Shown one piece after another: positions 7,311-15,264 of a stretch of DNA of 46,156 nt; the stretch's first letter is position 1; the number at the start of each line of letters is the position of its first letter. This stretch comes from Lacticaseibacillus porcinae. GTDB taxonomy: Bacteria > Bacillota > Bacilli > Lactobacillales > Lactobacillaceae. The stretch spans positions 1 to 46,156 of the forward strand of contig NZ_RHNS01000023.1 in assembly GCF_003946305.1 (NCBI RefSeq), given 5' to 3'. Under the pieces are notes generated by a model. The model searched no databases, was not told where the DNA came from, and saw nothing but the letters and a program-made list of their open reading frames with translations. The translations under genes were made by a program, and so were the position numbers.

Positions 7311-8779
7311 GCGCGCACCTCCTTGGCAGTGACATCGCGGCTAGCAACAGCCTTTTTATTCAAGAAGAACGTCAACGCCCAACCGAGAATTGAAAAGCCG
7401 ATGGCAAACCAAAAGGCTGCGTGATAACCACTTAAGGTCGCATTGAAATACAAATGCTTGTATTTCAATGGGTCAGTGGTCAACATCTGCTTAACTGGAG
7501 AAGCATTGTCAGTGACGTTAGACAATACCGACACCAAAATCGCAGTGGTCATGGAGCTGGCAATTTGGCGAACAGTGTTGTTCACCGCAGTGCCGTGGCG
7601 GATCAAGTCCATTGGCAAAGCGTTCATCCCGTTAGTGGTCAATGGCATCATCACCATGGCGACCCCAAACATCCGGACCGCATAGATCAACGTGATAAAC
7701 AAACTTGGGGTGTCTGCCGTGATAAAGGCAAATGGCAACGTCGCCGCTGCTAACAAGAAGAACCCGAGTTGTGCTAAACGTTTCGCGCCGATGCGGTCAA
7801 ACACGATCCCAGTGATCGGACTCATGACCCCCATCATTAGCGCCCCAGGCAACAACGTTAAGCCTGATTCAAGCGCTGATTTACCATGTAAGATCTGTAA
7901 GTATAACGGCAAGATCATTTCCACCCCGACCATCGCCATGTTGGCAATGGAACTTAAAATCGTGGAAATGGTAAAGATTTTGCTGGAGAAAACTTTGACT
8001 TGAATAAAAGGATCGTCGAGTTTGAGTTGTCGCAGCACAAACAACACAATGACCACTAACCCAAAGGCAATGCTACCAAGGACGATCGCATCACCCCAGC
8101 CGCGACTGGAAACTTCAGAAAAGCCGTACAACAAGGATCCAAACCCAAAACTAGATTCGATCAACGATAAAATATCGAGTTTTGGATCAGACGTTGGCAA
8201 CACGTCTTTGACGAAGAACAGTGACAAGATCAATACAATGACCACCACTGGCAACAACATGCCAAACAACGTCCGCCAACCAGAGTTATCGATCACCCAA
8301 CCAGATAATGTGGGACCGATGGCAGGCGCCACCCCAACAGCAAGACCGGTCAACCCCATGGCAGTGCCGCGTTTTTCCGGTGGAAATAAGTTAAGCATGA
8401 TGTTTTGGAGCAATGGCATTGTGATCCCGACGCCTAACGCTTGGATCAAACGCCCTGCCAACAACATTGGGAAGCTATTGGCGATGAAGGCCACTAATGT
8501 CCCAATACCGAAAATACTCATCGCGCCGATGTATAACCATTTCGTGGATACCTTTGCTGATAGGTAGGCAGACACCGGGATCATGATCCCGTTGACCATC
8601 ATAAAACCGGTGGTCAGCCACTGCACCGTCCCAGTGGAAATATCAAAAGCCTTCATTAACGTTGGAAAGGCTGTGGTGAGGATCGTTTGGTTCAATACGG
8701 TAATAAACACGCCGACGATCAGCGTTACCACCATCAAAGGCACATTGATGGCTTTACCATGTCGATCTTGTACTGGCAT
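7307..8779 (-). CDS. DHA2-type multidrug MFS transporter
   Basis: This 490-residue membrane transporter has about 14 hydrophobic helices, the form of the drug:H+ antiporter-2 family (LmrB/EmrB type). It carries the early motif NQTILTTAFPTLM and the antiporter motif C-like region GVAPAIGPTLSGWVI. It should expel toxic hydrophobic compounds using the proton gradient. The ATG at 8779 is chosen because an AAAGGGGCGG sequence precedes it; the frame extends to 8839 but would run through the promoter. The regulator is the divergent MerR-family gene, and the downstream DUF4811 gene is coupled by a 4-bp overlap. The drug range cannot be told from sequence. Confidence 0.9.
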   Translation of the reverse strand: MPVQDRHGKAINVPLMVVTLIVGVFITVLNQTILTTAFPTLMKAFDISTGTVQWLTTGFMMVNGIMIPVSAYLSAKVSTKWLYIGAMSIFGIGTLVAFIANSFPMLLAGRLIQALGVGITMPLLQNIMLNLFPPEKRGTAMGLTGLAVGVAPAIGPTLSGWVIDNSGWRTLFGMLLPVVVIVLILSLFFVKDVLPTSDPKLDILSLIESSFGFGSLLYGFSEVSSRGWGDAIVLGSIAFGLVVIVLFVLRQLKLDDPFIQVKVFSSKIFTISTILSSIANMAMVGVEMILPLYLQILHGKSALESGLTLLPGALMMGVMSPITGIVFDRIGAKRLAQLGFFLLAAATLPFAFITADTPSLFITLIYAVRMFGVAMVMMPLTTNGMNALPMDLIRHGTAVNNTVRQIASSMTTAILVSVLSNVTDNASPVKQMLTTDPLKYKHLYFNATLSGYHAAFWFAIGFSILGWALTFFLNKKAVASRDVTAKEVRA

Positions 8780-8832
8780 TATACCGCCCCTTTTTAATAG
8801 ATTTCGTAATTTCTTTATCACATAATATGATA

Positions 8833-8874
8833 TTGACAAAACGTTATGTTACACTTACATTATTAGTTAGTCAA
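8833..8874. promoter_or_regulatory. Face-to-face overlapping promoters of the exporter and the MerR regulator
   Basis: On the plus strand, TTGACA (8833-8838) and TACATT (8856-8861) are 17 bp apart, driving the regulator. On the minus strand, TTGACT (8869-8874) and TAACAT (8846-8851) are also 17 bp apart, driving the exporter. The two promoters occupy the same 42 bp, so only one polymerase can bind at a time. A weak dyad (ATGT...ACAT, 8846-8860) lies between them. Confidence 0.6.
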
Positions 8875-8892
8875 TATGTTTTCAGAAAATAC

Positions 8893-8916
8893 GTCATAAA
8901 AATGACAAAGCGTCAT
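8893..8916. promoter_or_regulatory. Three alternating GTCAT half-sites before the MerR gene
   Basis: GTCAT (8893-8897), ATGAC (8902-8906) and GTCAT (8912-8916) make two overlapping inverted repeats with 4- and 5-bp spacers, lying between the promoter and the ribosome site of the MerR gene. They could be an autoregulatory operator or a leader hairpin. Confidence 0.4.
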
Positions 8917-8928
8917 ATGGAGGTAAGT

Positions 8929-9354
8929 ATGGGACCAGATTTTACCAAACGTTTGAAAGACTTGGATCTGTCGGTGGGGATCGGCGAAGCTAGTCGCATC
9001 ACTGGCGCCACGTCGACACAGATCCGCTACTGGGAGAAAAAAGACTTGGTGCACTCGTTCCGACGAGAAGAAGGTGGCAACAAGCGGTTCAACTTCCCTA
9101 ACCTTGCAAAATTAGTGTTGGTGAAGTCGATGATCGATGAAGGCTACACCTTGACCAAAGCCGCTGAAACGCTGGCCCATCACCGCCATGAAGCTGATCA
9201 CTTAAAGATGATCGCGAATTCATTAGTCAGCGTCGATGACACGCCAGAAGGTTCAGTTTTCAACTTTGGTCAACTTGAAAATGATCCTGATTTTGATGTG
9301 ATTGCAAAAGTAACTGATACTGGCGCCACGTTTTGTAAAGTTACCCACAAATAA
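8929..9354 (+). CDS. MerR-family transcriptional regulator
   Basis: This 141-residue regulator has an N-terminal MerR winged helix: the helix-turn-helix is about residues 16-37 (GIGEASRITGATSTQIRYWE) and the wing carries RREEGGNKRFNF (45-56). The rest is a helix that would pair two subunits and a short C-terminal part without metal-binding cysteines apart from one near the end, so an organic ligand is more likely than a metal. The ATG at 8929 has TGGAGG 5 nt upstream. It is divergent from the exporter/DUF4811 operon and presumably controls it through the shared promoter region. A strong terminator follows the stop. Confidence 0.9.
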   Translation: MGPDFTKRLKDLDLSVGIGEASRITGATSTQIRYWEKKDLVHSFRREEGGNKRFNFPNLAKLVLVKSMIDEGYTLTKAAETLAHHRHEADHLKMIANSLVSVDDTPEGSVFNFGQLENDPDFDVIAKVTDTGATFCKVTHK

Positions 9355-9366
9355 TTCACGACACAA

Positions 9367-9392
9367 AAAAACCGCCAAAACTGGCGGTTTTT
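9367..9392. terminator. Terminator of the MerR gene
   Basis: An 11-bp perfect stem (9367-9377 with 9382-9392) with an AAAC loop ends in TTTTT. Flanking A and T runs allow it to work in both directions. Confidence 0.85.
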
Positions 9393-9395
9393 GAT

Positions 9396-9594
9396 CCCAA
9401 GCTACCTTTTTACACAAACTTAATTGTGCCCCAAGCAGTAGAGTGTTACAATAATCCAAGTAAATGTCTCCCAAGCCATTTACACCCATCGACGCAGCAT
9501 AACTCCCAAGGTGCTGCGTTTTTTTGTGCCGTCAATTTGCTCCCAAGCATTGACGGCACTTTTTTGATTTCCCGACGGCCTGCATGTTCCCAAG
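9396..9594 (+). ncRNA. Candidate small-RNA cluster: hairpins presenting a CCCAAG loop
   Basis: CCCAAG occurs six times in 200 bases (9396, 9430, 9470, 9505, 9542, 9589). Three copies lie in the loops of perfect hairpins: 9460-9466 with 9477-9483 (7 bp), 9492-9499 with 9512-9519 (8 bp) and 9526-9536 with 9549-9559 (11 bp). The stems differ in sequence while the loops share CTCCCAAG. The second and third hairpins are each followed by 6-7 T, so on the plus strand they also look like terminators. Conserved unpaired C-rich loops are typical of small RNAs that pair with G-rich ribosome sites. No open reading frame is credible here. No promoter was identified with confidence; read-through from the MerR gene is possible. 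Confidence 0.45.
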
Positions 9595-9597
9595 AAT

Positions 9598-9703
9598 AAA
9601 AAAATCCCGCACGACAGCAGGTTTTCACCTCTGTGTACGGGTCGTCTCGAACTACGCCTAAGCGCCTGGTCGAGTGAGCAGGTCTATTCAGTTCCTCATG
9701 ATG
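9598..9703 (-). ncRNA. Candidate ~105-nt minus-strand small RNA
   Basis: A promoter (TTGAAT 9732-9737, 17 bp, TATACT 9709-9714, minus strand) points at a structured stretch. It contains a stem-loop CTCGA/TCGAG (9646-9674 region) and then a terminator-like hairpin at 9606-9641: CCCG/CGGG, AC/GT, ACAG/CTGT and AGGT/ACCT steps, a GAAA tetraloop on the minus strand and seven T. The transcript would start near 9702 and stop near 9598. ACCTGCT occurs twice in it, once inside the terminator, so an alternative pairing is possible. It has no coding potential and does not match RNase P, tmRNA, 6S or SRP RNA landmarks known to me. Confidence 0.45.
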
Positions 9704-9739
9704 AAATAAGTATAGGCCAATTTTGTCATTAATTCAAGC

Positions 9740-9815
9740 TTATTCTAGAATAATTTTTGACTAGAATGACACGACGAGGAAGGCGACTTGAAATCCGCTT
9801 TTTCATGCTCAAGTC
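9740..9815. repeat. Palindrome and hairpin upstream of the candidate small RNA
   Basis: TTATTCTAGAATAA (9740-9753) is a perfect 14-bp palindrome just upstream of the minus-strand promoter, with a further half-site CTAGAAT at 9761. GACTTGA (9785-9791) pairs with TCAAGTC (9809-9815). The palindrome could be a regulator site for the small RNA. Confidence 0.4.
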
Positions 9816-9943
9816 AGCAAAAACTTCATCGGAAAAATTCGCATTGACGGCGCAGCTGCATGGCAACGACGAACATGGGGCAGCGTCGCGCTTGTTTAAG
9901 TAACACACCTGCGGATAGCTTACTTAAGACGCCGGACAGCGTC

Positions 9944-10057
9944 GAGTGCTTCAAAGCAACACCGACACATATAGCTACGCTCAAACGACCGGGCCAAAGC
10001 CCAGCCCAATCGTTTGAGCTAGGCTATATGGTCGGTTAAGACCGCTTTGAAGCACTC
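9944..10057. repeat. Long near-perfect inverted repeat (element A)
   Basis: Three consecutive perfect stems nest in 114 bp: 9944-9957 with 10044-10057 (14 bp), 9961-9975 with 10023-10036 (14 bp, one bulged base) and 9979-9988 with 10010-10019 (10 bp), closing on a GGGC/GCCC hairpin. The structure has about 40 pairs in all. It lies downstream of oppF and beyond that operon's terminator. It holds no reading frame, and no target-site duplication is visible at its ends. The stretch 9816-9943 before it carries a shorter inverted repeat (TTAAGTAA / TTACTTAA around 9896-9928) and nothing else I recognise. Confidence 0.65.
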
Positions 10058-10064
10058 TGGGTAC

Positions 10065-10093
10065 AAAAAAATAGACCAGGATCACTCCTAGTC
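10065..10093 (-). terminator. Terminator of the opp operon
   Basis: On the minus strand GAC-AGGA pairs with TCCT-GTC (10074-10093) and is followed by seven T (10065-10071). It lies about 95 bp past the oppF stop codon. Confidence 0.65.
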
Positions 10094-10114
10094 CATTCCA
10101 TGGTCAAATGGGAC

Positions 10115-10149
10115 GCGCCCAGCAACCGGCAGCGCTGGGCGCTTGTTTT
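10115..10149 (+). terminator. GC-rich hairpin with plus-strand T-tract
   Basis: GCGCCCAGC (10115-10123) pairs with GCTGGGCGC (10134-10142), followed by TTGTTTT on the plus strand. The direction suggests that it stops rightward transcription from the structured region before it enters oppF antisense. Confidence 0.55.
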
Positions 10150-10188
10150 ACAATGACCGTGTCACTGCCGGATAAATCGATTTTGACC

Positions 10189-11145
10189 TTAGTCGTTCGC
10201 GTGGGCTTTCGCCGCAGCATCTTTGTAACCTTGAATTTCATCTTCTGCAGCGAAGACAAAGTGTCCAGGGTACACTTCAACCATTTTCCGTGGGCGATCA
10301 TCTTCGACTTTAGCCGCGTCATATGGGATCGGCACACGTAAACGTTCAGTATCCGGATCAGGTTCTGGGATCGCAGATAACAAACTTTCGGTGTATGGGT
10401 GCAACGGGTGGTTGTAAACTTCGTCGGAACTAGCCAATTCCACGATCTTGCCGTAATGCATGACGGCGATACGATCGGAAATGTATTTAACCATCGACAG
10501 ATCATGGGCGATAAACAAATAAGTCAGGCCTTGTTTGTCTTGAATATCTTTCATCAAGTTGACCACTTGCGCTTGAATGGACACATCAAGCGCTGAAATC
10601 GGTTCATCAGCGATGATGAATTTAGGTTCAACAGCAAGGGCGCGGGCGATCCCGATCCGCTGACGTTGCCCACCAGAGAATTCATGGGGATAACGAGTGG
10701 AGTGATCGGCGTTTAAACCGACTTCTTCCAACAATTCAGCGACCCGATCATCACGTTCTTTTTCGGAATTGACCAAATGGTGAATATCCAAACCTTCAGC
10801 GATGATATCTTTAACTTTCATCCGGGGATTCAAACTGGCATAAGGATCTTGGAAGATCATTTGCGTTTGACGGCGGAAGTCGAGCATTTCTTTAGAGCCG
10901 TTTTTCAACTTGGCAATATCTTTGCCTTCAAACAGCACTTCCCCACTAGTTGGGTCATACAAGCGAATGATCGCCCGCCCAGTCGTCGTTTTACCAGAAC
11001 CAGATTCACCAACCAAGCCTAAAGTTTCGCCTTCATAAATATCAAAAGTGACATCTTGAATGGCTTTAACTTCATTTTTCTTGCCGGCGTTAAAGGTTTG
11101 AACCAAGTCTTTGACTTGAACCAGAACTTTTTTCTTGTCAGTCAT
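10189..11145 (-). CDS. oppF: Oligopeptide ABC transporter ATP-binding protein OppF
   Basis: This 318-residue ATPase is the second of a peptide importer. It has Walker [10 protein letters not shown] (about 40-48), the signature [14 protein letters not shown] (about 162-175), Walker B FIIADE and the switch His in LFIAHD. The C-terminal oligopeptide-transporter extension carries [15 protein letters not shown], typical of OppF, which in related proteins holds an iron-sulfur cluster; the usual Cys cluster is not evident here. It hydrolyses ATP together with OppD to drive peptide uptake. Its ATG overlaps the oppD stop by one base (TAATG), and it is the last gene of the operon. Confidence 0.92.
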   Translation of the reverse strand: MTDKKKVLVQVKDLVQTFNAGKKNEVKAIQDVTFDIYEGETLGLVGESGSGKTTTGRAIIRLYDPTSGEVLFEGKDIAKLKNGSKEMLDFRRQTQMIFQDPYASLNPRMKVKDIIAEGLDIHHLVNSEKERDDRVAELLEEVGLNADHSTRYPHEFSGGQRQRIGIARALAVEPKFIIADEPISALDVSIQAQVVNLMKDIQDKQGLTYLFIAHDLSMVKYISDRIAVMHYGKIVELASSDEVYNHPLHPYTESLLSAIPEPDPDTERLRVPIPYDAAKVEDDRPRKMVEVYPGHFVFAAEDEIQGYKDAAAKAHAND

Positions 11146-12194
11146 TAGTCCGCCTCCTTAGCTGGGTGTTTTGCTGCCCAAATGCCCCAACGACGCTTGA
11201 TTTCTTCAGGCACTTCGACTTTTGGTGCATCTGGATGCAACAACCAAGTGGCCGCGTAATGCGTTGGTGACACTGGGAAGAATGGTGGTTCTTGTTCAGT
11301 ATCGATTTGCATTGCAAAAGGATTCCGTGGGGCAAAGGCATCGCCCTTCGGTGGATCCAACAAATCTGGTGGGGTCCCAGGAATGGCGAACAAACGATCA
11401 CGCTTGGTTTCAAGCGTTGGCATCGCTTCAAGCAAGCCCCAAGTGTATGGATGTTGTGGGTTGTAGAAAACTTCATCCACATCGCCATATTCAATGATCT
11501 TGCCGGCATACATGACTTCAACGCGATCAGCGATCCCAGCCACAACCCCAAGGTCATGAGTGATGAAAATGATCGCCGTATCGATTTTCGTTTGTAAGTC
11601 TTTCAACAAGTGAATGATCTGCGCTTGAATGGTCACGTCAAGCGCCGTAGTCGGTTCATCAGCGATCAAGATCTTCGGATGGTTGATGATGGCAATGGCG
11701 ATGACGATCCGCTGGCGTTGACCACCAGAGAATTGATGCGGATAATCGTTCAAGCGGCTTTCTGCATCGTTGATCCCAACGAGTTCCAAAGTCCGAACCG
11801 CTTCTTTTAAAGCGGCTTTTTTGGAAATGTCGTTGTGAAGCAACAATGGTTCAGCAACTTGTTTACCGATCGTCATGGTCGGATCCAGTGACGTCATGGG
11901 ATCTTGGAAGATCATGGCGACATCGTTACCACGCATGGCGTTCATTTCTTTTTCAGACTTCTTGAGAATGTCGTCGCCTTCAAGCAACACTTCACCAGAG
12001 GTGATGCTGGCGTTGTTGGCCAACAAGCCCATGACCGTGCGCATGGTAACAGACTTCCCAGAACCAGATTCCCCAACGATCGCCAAAGTTTCCCCTTTAT
12101 CCAAGTGGAAGCTGACATGGCGGATCGCATGCACTGGGCCGGCAAAAGTGGCGAAGTCGATGGCTAAATCTTTAACATCTAAAATTCTATCCAT
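11145..12194 (-). CDS. oppD: Oligopeptide ABC transporter ATP-binding protein OppD
   Basis: This 349-residue ATPase subunit has Walker [11 protein letters not shown] (about 37-46), the signature [14 protein letters not shown], Walker [13 protein letters not shown] and the switch His in IFITHDLG. Its C-terminal region with [12 protein letters not shown] and [13 protein letters not shown] is the OppD/F signature that binds the permease. The ATG at 12194 is preceded by GGAGG, and the gap to oppC is 13 bp; a longer frame to 12248 would overlap oppC and lacks a ribosome site. It works with OppF and the OppB/OppC membrane pair. Confidence 0.92.
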   Translation of the reverse strand: MDRILDVKDLAIDFATFAGPVHAIRHVSFHLDKGETLAIVGESGSGKSVTMRTVMGLLANNASITSGEVLLEGDDILKKSEKEMNAMRGNDVAMIFQDPMTSLDPTMTIGKQVAEPLLLHNDISKKAALKEAVRTLELVGINDAESRLNDYPHQFSGGQRQRIVIAIAIINHPKILIADEPTTALDVTIQAQIIHLLKDLQTKIDTAIIFITHDLGVVAGIADRVEVMYAGKIIEYGDVDEVFYNPQHPYTWGLLEAMPTLETKRDRLFAIPGTPPDLLDPPKGDAFAPRNPFAMQIDTEQEPPFFPVSPTHYAATWLLHPDAPKVEVPEEIKRRWGIWAAKHPAKEAD

Positions 12195-12207
12195 TTTCGA
12201 CCCCTCC

Positions 12208-13218
12208 TTAATGCGAGCTCTTCGGATCGAAGGCATCACGTAAGCCATCAGCTAATAAGTTGAAGGCTAACATTAACACAACGATAACGATGGCAGGATA
12301 AACCAGCAAGTAAGGCTGAGTTTGTAAGGCTTTTTGCCCATCATTCAACAACGTCCCAAGACTGGCCGTTGGTGCTGGCAACCCGATCCCGATGTATGAC
12401 AGGAAGGCTTCAAAGAAAATCGCCGTTGGAATGGTAAACATGGTTTGAATGATGATGGTGGAACTCAAGTTTGGTACCAAGTGCTTGATGGCGATCTTCC
12501 AACTGGATTCACCAAGCGTTCTTGCCGCGAGGATGAATTCTTGATCCTTCAGCTGCAAGGTTTGCGCGCGGATCAAGCGGGCCATCGTGATCCAAGAAGT
12601 GATCGCAATGGCGACGATGATACTGGTCATCCCAGGTCTGAAGACTAACAGCATTAAGATCACGACAACTAAGTTAGGCACAGAAGAAATGATTTCGATC
12701 ACACGTTGCATGATCGTATCAGTGGTGCCGCCTTTCCAACCAGAGATGATGCCGTAGCCGACACCAATGACCAGGTCAAAGAACGTGGCGATCACAGCGA
12801 TTTCCAAGGAGATCCGCGTGCCGACAAAGATCCGGCTCAACAAATCACGACCAAGGTAATCAGTCCCTAATAAGAAATAGGTGCCATTTGGAACATTGTT
12901 TTGGGCGTACATGTCGACGCCGCCTTGTTTCCCATTAAAGAATGGAATGTTCAAGTTACCCCATTTTGGTGGCAGGTAAGTATAGTTCAAGTTCTGAGTG
13001 TTTGGATTGTGTGGTGACACAAACAAGGTGATGATCGACACGGCAAAAATGAAAACTAAGATCCAGAAACTAATGATCGCAGCTTTGTTTTGCTTTAACC
13101 GCCGAATCGCATCTTGCGTAAAGGTCAACGCCGGAGTGGCGATTTTTTCTTTTTCGTCAGCGCTGACGTGGGCTGGCTTGAACGCGTCAGGTGACAGTTT
13201 GATTTTAGAATCTGCCAT
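12208..13218 (-). CDS. oppC: Oligopeptide ABC transporter permease OppC
   Basis: This 336-residue membrane subunit has a cytoplasmic N-terminus of about 45 residues, one helix, an external loop, and then the binding-protein-dependent permease core with five helices. The EAA loop that docks to the ATPases is seen as AARTLGESSWKIAIKHLVPNL. It forms the channel with OppB. Its ATG overlaps the oppB stop by one base (TAATG, 13216-13220), so the two permeases are made in equal amounts. Confidence 0.92.
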   Translation of the reverse strand: MADSKIKLSPDAFKPAHVSADEKEKIATPALTFTQDAIRRLKQNKAAIISFWILVFIFAVSIITLFVSPHNPNTQNLNYTYLPPKWGNLNIPFFNGKQGGVDMYAQNNVPNGTYFLLGTDYLGRDLLSRIFVGTRISLEIAVIATFFDLVIGVGYGIISGWKGGTTDTIMQRVIEIISSVPNLVVVILMLLVFRPGMTSIIVAIAITSWITMARLIRAQTLQLKDQEFILAARTLGESSWKIAIKHLVPNLSSTIIIQTMFTIPTAIFFEAFLSYIGIGLPAPTASLGTLLNDGQKALQTQPYLLVYPAIVIVVLMLAFNLLADGLRDAFDPKSSH

Positions 13219-14147
13219 TAGTTAGCCTCCCCACTGAGTCGGATTCGAGGATCGATGAATCCGTACAAAATATCAACGATCAAAATGACCACCGTCAACA
13301 TGAAGCAATACATGACGGTCAGGCCCATGATCACCGGATAGTCGTTAGTCGTGATGGACTTAACGAACTGTTCGCCGATACCAGGGATCGCAAAAATGTT
13401 TTCCACAACCATGGAACCAACCATTAAGTCGACCGCCATTGGGCCGATGATGGTGACAATCGGGATCATCGAGTTACGCAGCGCATGGCGCGCAACGACT
13501 TGCCACTTGGAATCGCCTTTAGAACGCGCGAGTTCGATGTAATCAGAACTGAGGACATCGACCATTTCTGTCCGCATGAACCGCGCAGTGTTGGCAAGAG
13601 GTGCCATCGCTAAAGCTAACGTTGGTAAAACGGAACTGGAGAAGCCGTCTTCCCACAAAGCCACTGGTGCTAAGCCCCACTTGTAAGCAACGAAGTATTG
13701 CAGCAAAGCGGCAAACACGAAGTTTGGAATGGAACGACCGATAATGGCAAAAATCGTGGCCACAGAATCGACCCAGGTGTTTTTGCGGATCGCCGCAACG
13801 GCACCAAGTAAGATCCCAAGCAAAGTCCCAACGACCATCGCTTGTGCGCCAAGTTGTAAGGATGGGCCGACCCGAGAAGAAATCAAGTAAGACACCGTTT
13901 GGCCGGTGAACTGATAACTGGTCCCGAAGTCGCCGTGGGCCACCCCTAAAATATAAACTAAGTATTGTTGCCAAACCGGCTTATCCAACCCATATTGGGC
14001 TTTCAATTGCGCGATTTGGTCTGCTGGGATCTTAGGGTTATTGAACGGCGTCCCTGGCAGCAGCTTCATCAAGAAGAAGGTGATGGAAGCAACCAAGAAC
14101 AGCGTGAGAATCAAAAACCCGATCCGCTTCAAGACATATTTGACCAT
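13218..14147 (-). CDS. oppB: Oligopeptide ABC transporter permease OppB
   Basis: This 309-residue membrane subunit is the first gene of the operon. It begins with a helix (MVKYVLKRIGFLILTLFLV), has a periplasm-equivalent loop with PGTPF, and then the permease core with the EAA-type loop ARSKGDSKWQVVARHALRNSM. AGGAG lies 8 nt before the ATG. No oppA (peptide-binding lipoprotein) gene is found on either side, so the transporter must use a receptor encoded elsewhere. Around 500 bp of leader and promoter DNA precede it. Confidence 0.92.
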   Translation of the reverse strand: MVKYVLKRIGFLILTLFLVASITFFLMKLLPGTPFNNPKIPADQIAQLKAQYGLDKPVWQQYLVYILGVAHGDFGTSYQFTGQTVSYLISSRVGPSLQLGAQAMVVGTLLGILLGAVAAIRKNTWVDSVATIFAIIGRSIPNFVFAALLQYFVAYKWGLAPVALWEDGFSSSVLPTLALAMAPLANTARFMRTEMVDVLSSDYIELARSKGDSKWQVVARHALRNSMIPIVTIIGPMAVDLMVGSMVVENIFAIPGIGEQFVKSITTNDYPVIMGLTVMYCFMLTVVILIVDILYGFIDPRIRLSGEAN

Positions 14148-14610
14148 GGATATGACTCCTATCTGTCATAGAATAAACAGTGACGCCAATGATGACGGGC
14201 TGTTTTTGTGGATCAACAACATGAAACGATAATGCGCCGGTAGCCGTGCGACCCAACAATGGTCGTATTAGCTTAATGGTCATACTTTACATTAAAAACG
14301 CATTAAAGTAAATAGGACTCTCCCCATTTAAAGGTAAAAAATTGCTTGTGTCATATTGGCAAACCGTCATTTTAGGCTGTGCCTAATATTAGCCAATCGT
14401 TGTTGTACAAAGGATTTAACGGCTATTCAATTTCAAATTTTCAGCTCATATTCGTTATTTAGAAGACGATTTCACGACGCTGTCTCGGAAAAAATTTCTT
14501 TGTTCGAAATACAAGTGTCCACCACTGATGACCAATGTCGTCGATAATTTCCCATATGGCGATCCTCCTGCTCATCATATCCACAGAGTTATAACACCGA
14601 TCGCATTCAA
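14148..14610. other. Intergenic region upstream of oppB
   Basis: No conserved gene is seen in these 460 bp. A CodY-like box (AATTTTCAG then four mismatches in the second half) lies at 14436-14450. A 27-codon minus-strand frame (14472-14555) has a very good ribosome site (AGGAGG, 8 nt spacing) and could be a leader peptide, but it has no homologue I know. A single DnaA-like 9-mer (ATATCCACA) lies near 14577. The opp promoter is not placed with confidence. Confidence 0.3.
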
Positions 14611-14641
14611 AAAGCCTCGCGACAAATTGTCGCGAGGCTTT
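14611..14641 (-). terminator. Terminator of the Hsp20 gene
   Basis: A perfect 14-bp stem (14611-14624 with 14628-14641) with a three-base loop is followed by five T on the minus strand, 24 bp beyond the hsp20 stop. Confidence 0.85.
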
Positions 14642-14664
14642 GATGAGCATGACTGTTTGGTGTT

Positions 14665-15099
14665 TTAGTCGATATCGATTTGGTGATTTGCTGCTGCAGT
14701 TTCAGTGAGCTTTGGCAAGTTGATCGTCAACACGCCGTCAGTATATTGCGCCTTGATGTTTGCTTCATCAACATTTGGTAAGCGGAAGCTGCGGCTCATG
14801 GACCCGTAACTGCGTTCACTCATCAAGGTATTGCCATCTTTGTCTTGATGATCATTGAAATCAGCCTTAGAAACGGAAATGCTCAACACATTATCTTGAT
14901 AATTCAACTTGATATCGTCTTTGTTGATACCAGGCATATCGATCTTTGCCACATACGCATCATCAGTTTCATTGATATCGGTCTTTAAATTCTGTTCCGT
15001 CGTGTTTGCTGGGAAGAAGCCGTCGAAGAACCGCCGTCCCAAGTTATCGAAAAACGGATCCTCTAACCAGTCATTACGACGCATCATTTCATTAGCCAT
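14665..15099 (-). CDS. Hsp20 family small heat-shock protein
   Basis: This 144-residue alpha-crystallin type chaperone binds unfolding proteins without ATP and keeps them soluble. The crystallin core spans about residues 42-137, with the conserved AKIDMPGINKDDIKL start and the GVLTINLPK end (A-x-x-x-G-V-L-x-I/V signature). The C-terminal tail is short (HQIDID, with an I-x-I-like end). AAGGAAG precedes the ATG. It is monocistronic, under a CIRCE-controlled promoter, so HrcA is its likely repressor. Confidence 0.95.
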   Translation of the reverse strand: MANEMMRRNDWLEDPFFDNLGRRFFDGFFPANTTEQNLKTDINETDDAYVAKIDMPGINKDDIKLNYQDNVLSISVSKADFNDHQDKDGNTLMSERSYGSMSRSFRLPNVDEANIKAQYTDGVLTINLPKLTETAAANHQIDID

Positions 15100-15159
15100 A
15101 CAACAGACTTCCTTTCATTCATTGGTGGTGTTTTGCACCGCCTCTTGTTTACATAATAT

Positions 15160-15199
15160 ACTATAGTCTGTTTTAGCACTCTCGTCAATAGAGTGCTAA
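15160..15199 (-). promoter_or_regulatory. CIRCE operator and sigma-A promoter of hsp20
   Basis: TTAGCACTC (15173-15181), nine bases, GAGTGCTAA (15191-15199) is an exact CIRCE element, the target of HrcA. On the minus strand TTGACG (15183-15188) and TATAGT (15160-15165) are 17 bp apart, so the -35 box lies inside the operator and HrcA would block polymerase until heat shock. Confidence 0.92.
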
Positions 15200-15264
15200 A
15201 ACTTTTTTGAAAAAAATTTGTGCGCCTCGCGTTGAGACCCACAAATCCTTTGTCACTTAGTTTG

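Noticed and set aside
8022-8567. 181-codon plus-strand frame inside the MFS gene
   Set aside because: It is the antisense shadow of a clearly conserved transporter; it has no ribosome site and its composition follows the codon pattern of the other strand.
9396-9594. CRISPR array
   Set aside because: The repeated unit is only CCCAAG with variable surroundings and irregular spacing; there are no 24-40 bp repeats and no cas genes.
9446-9628. 60-codon minus-strand frame in the hairpin region
   Set aside because: It crosses three hairpins, has no ribosome site and no recognisable protein features.
9598-9703. Known RNAs (6S, SRP, tmRNA, RNase P, T-box) for the minus-strand candidate
   Set aside because: It is too short for 6S, tmRNA or RNase P, lacks the GGAAGGAAGCA-like SRP tetraloop region, and has no T-box AGGGTGGAACCGCG motif or adjacent same-strand gene.
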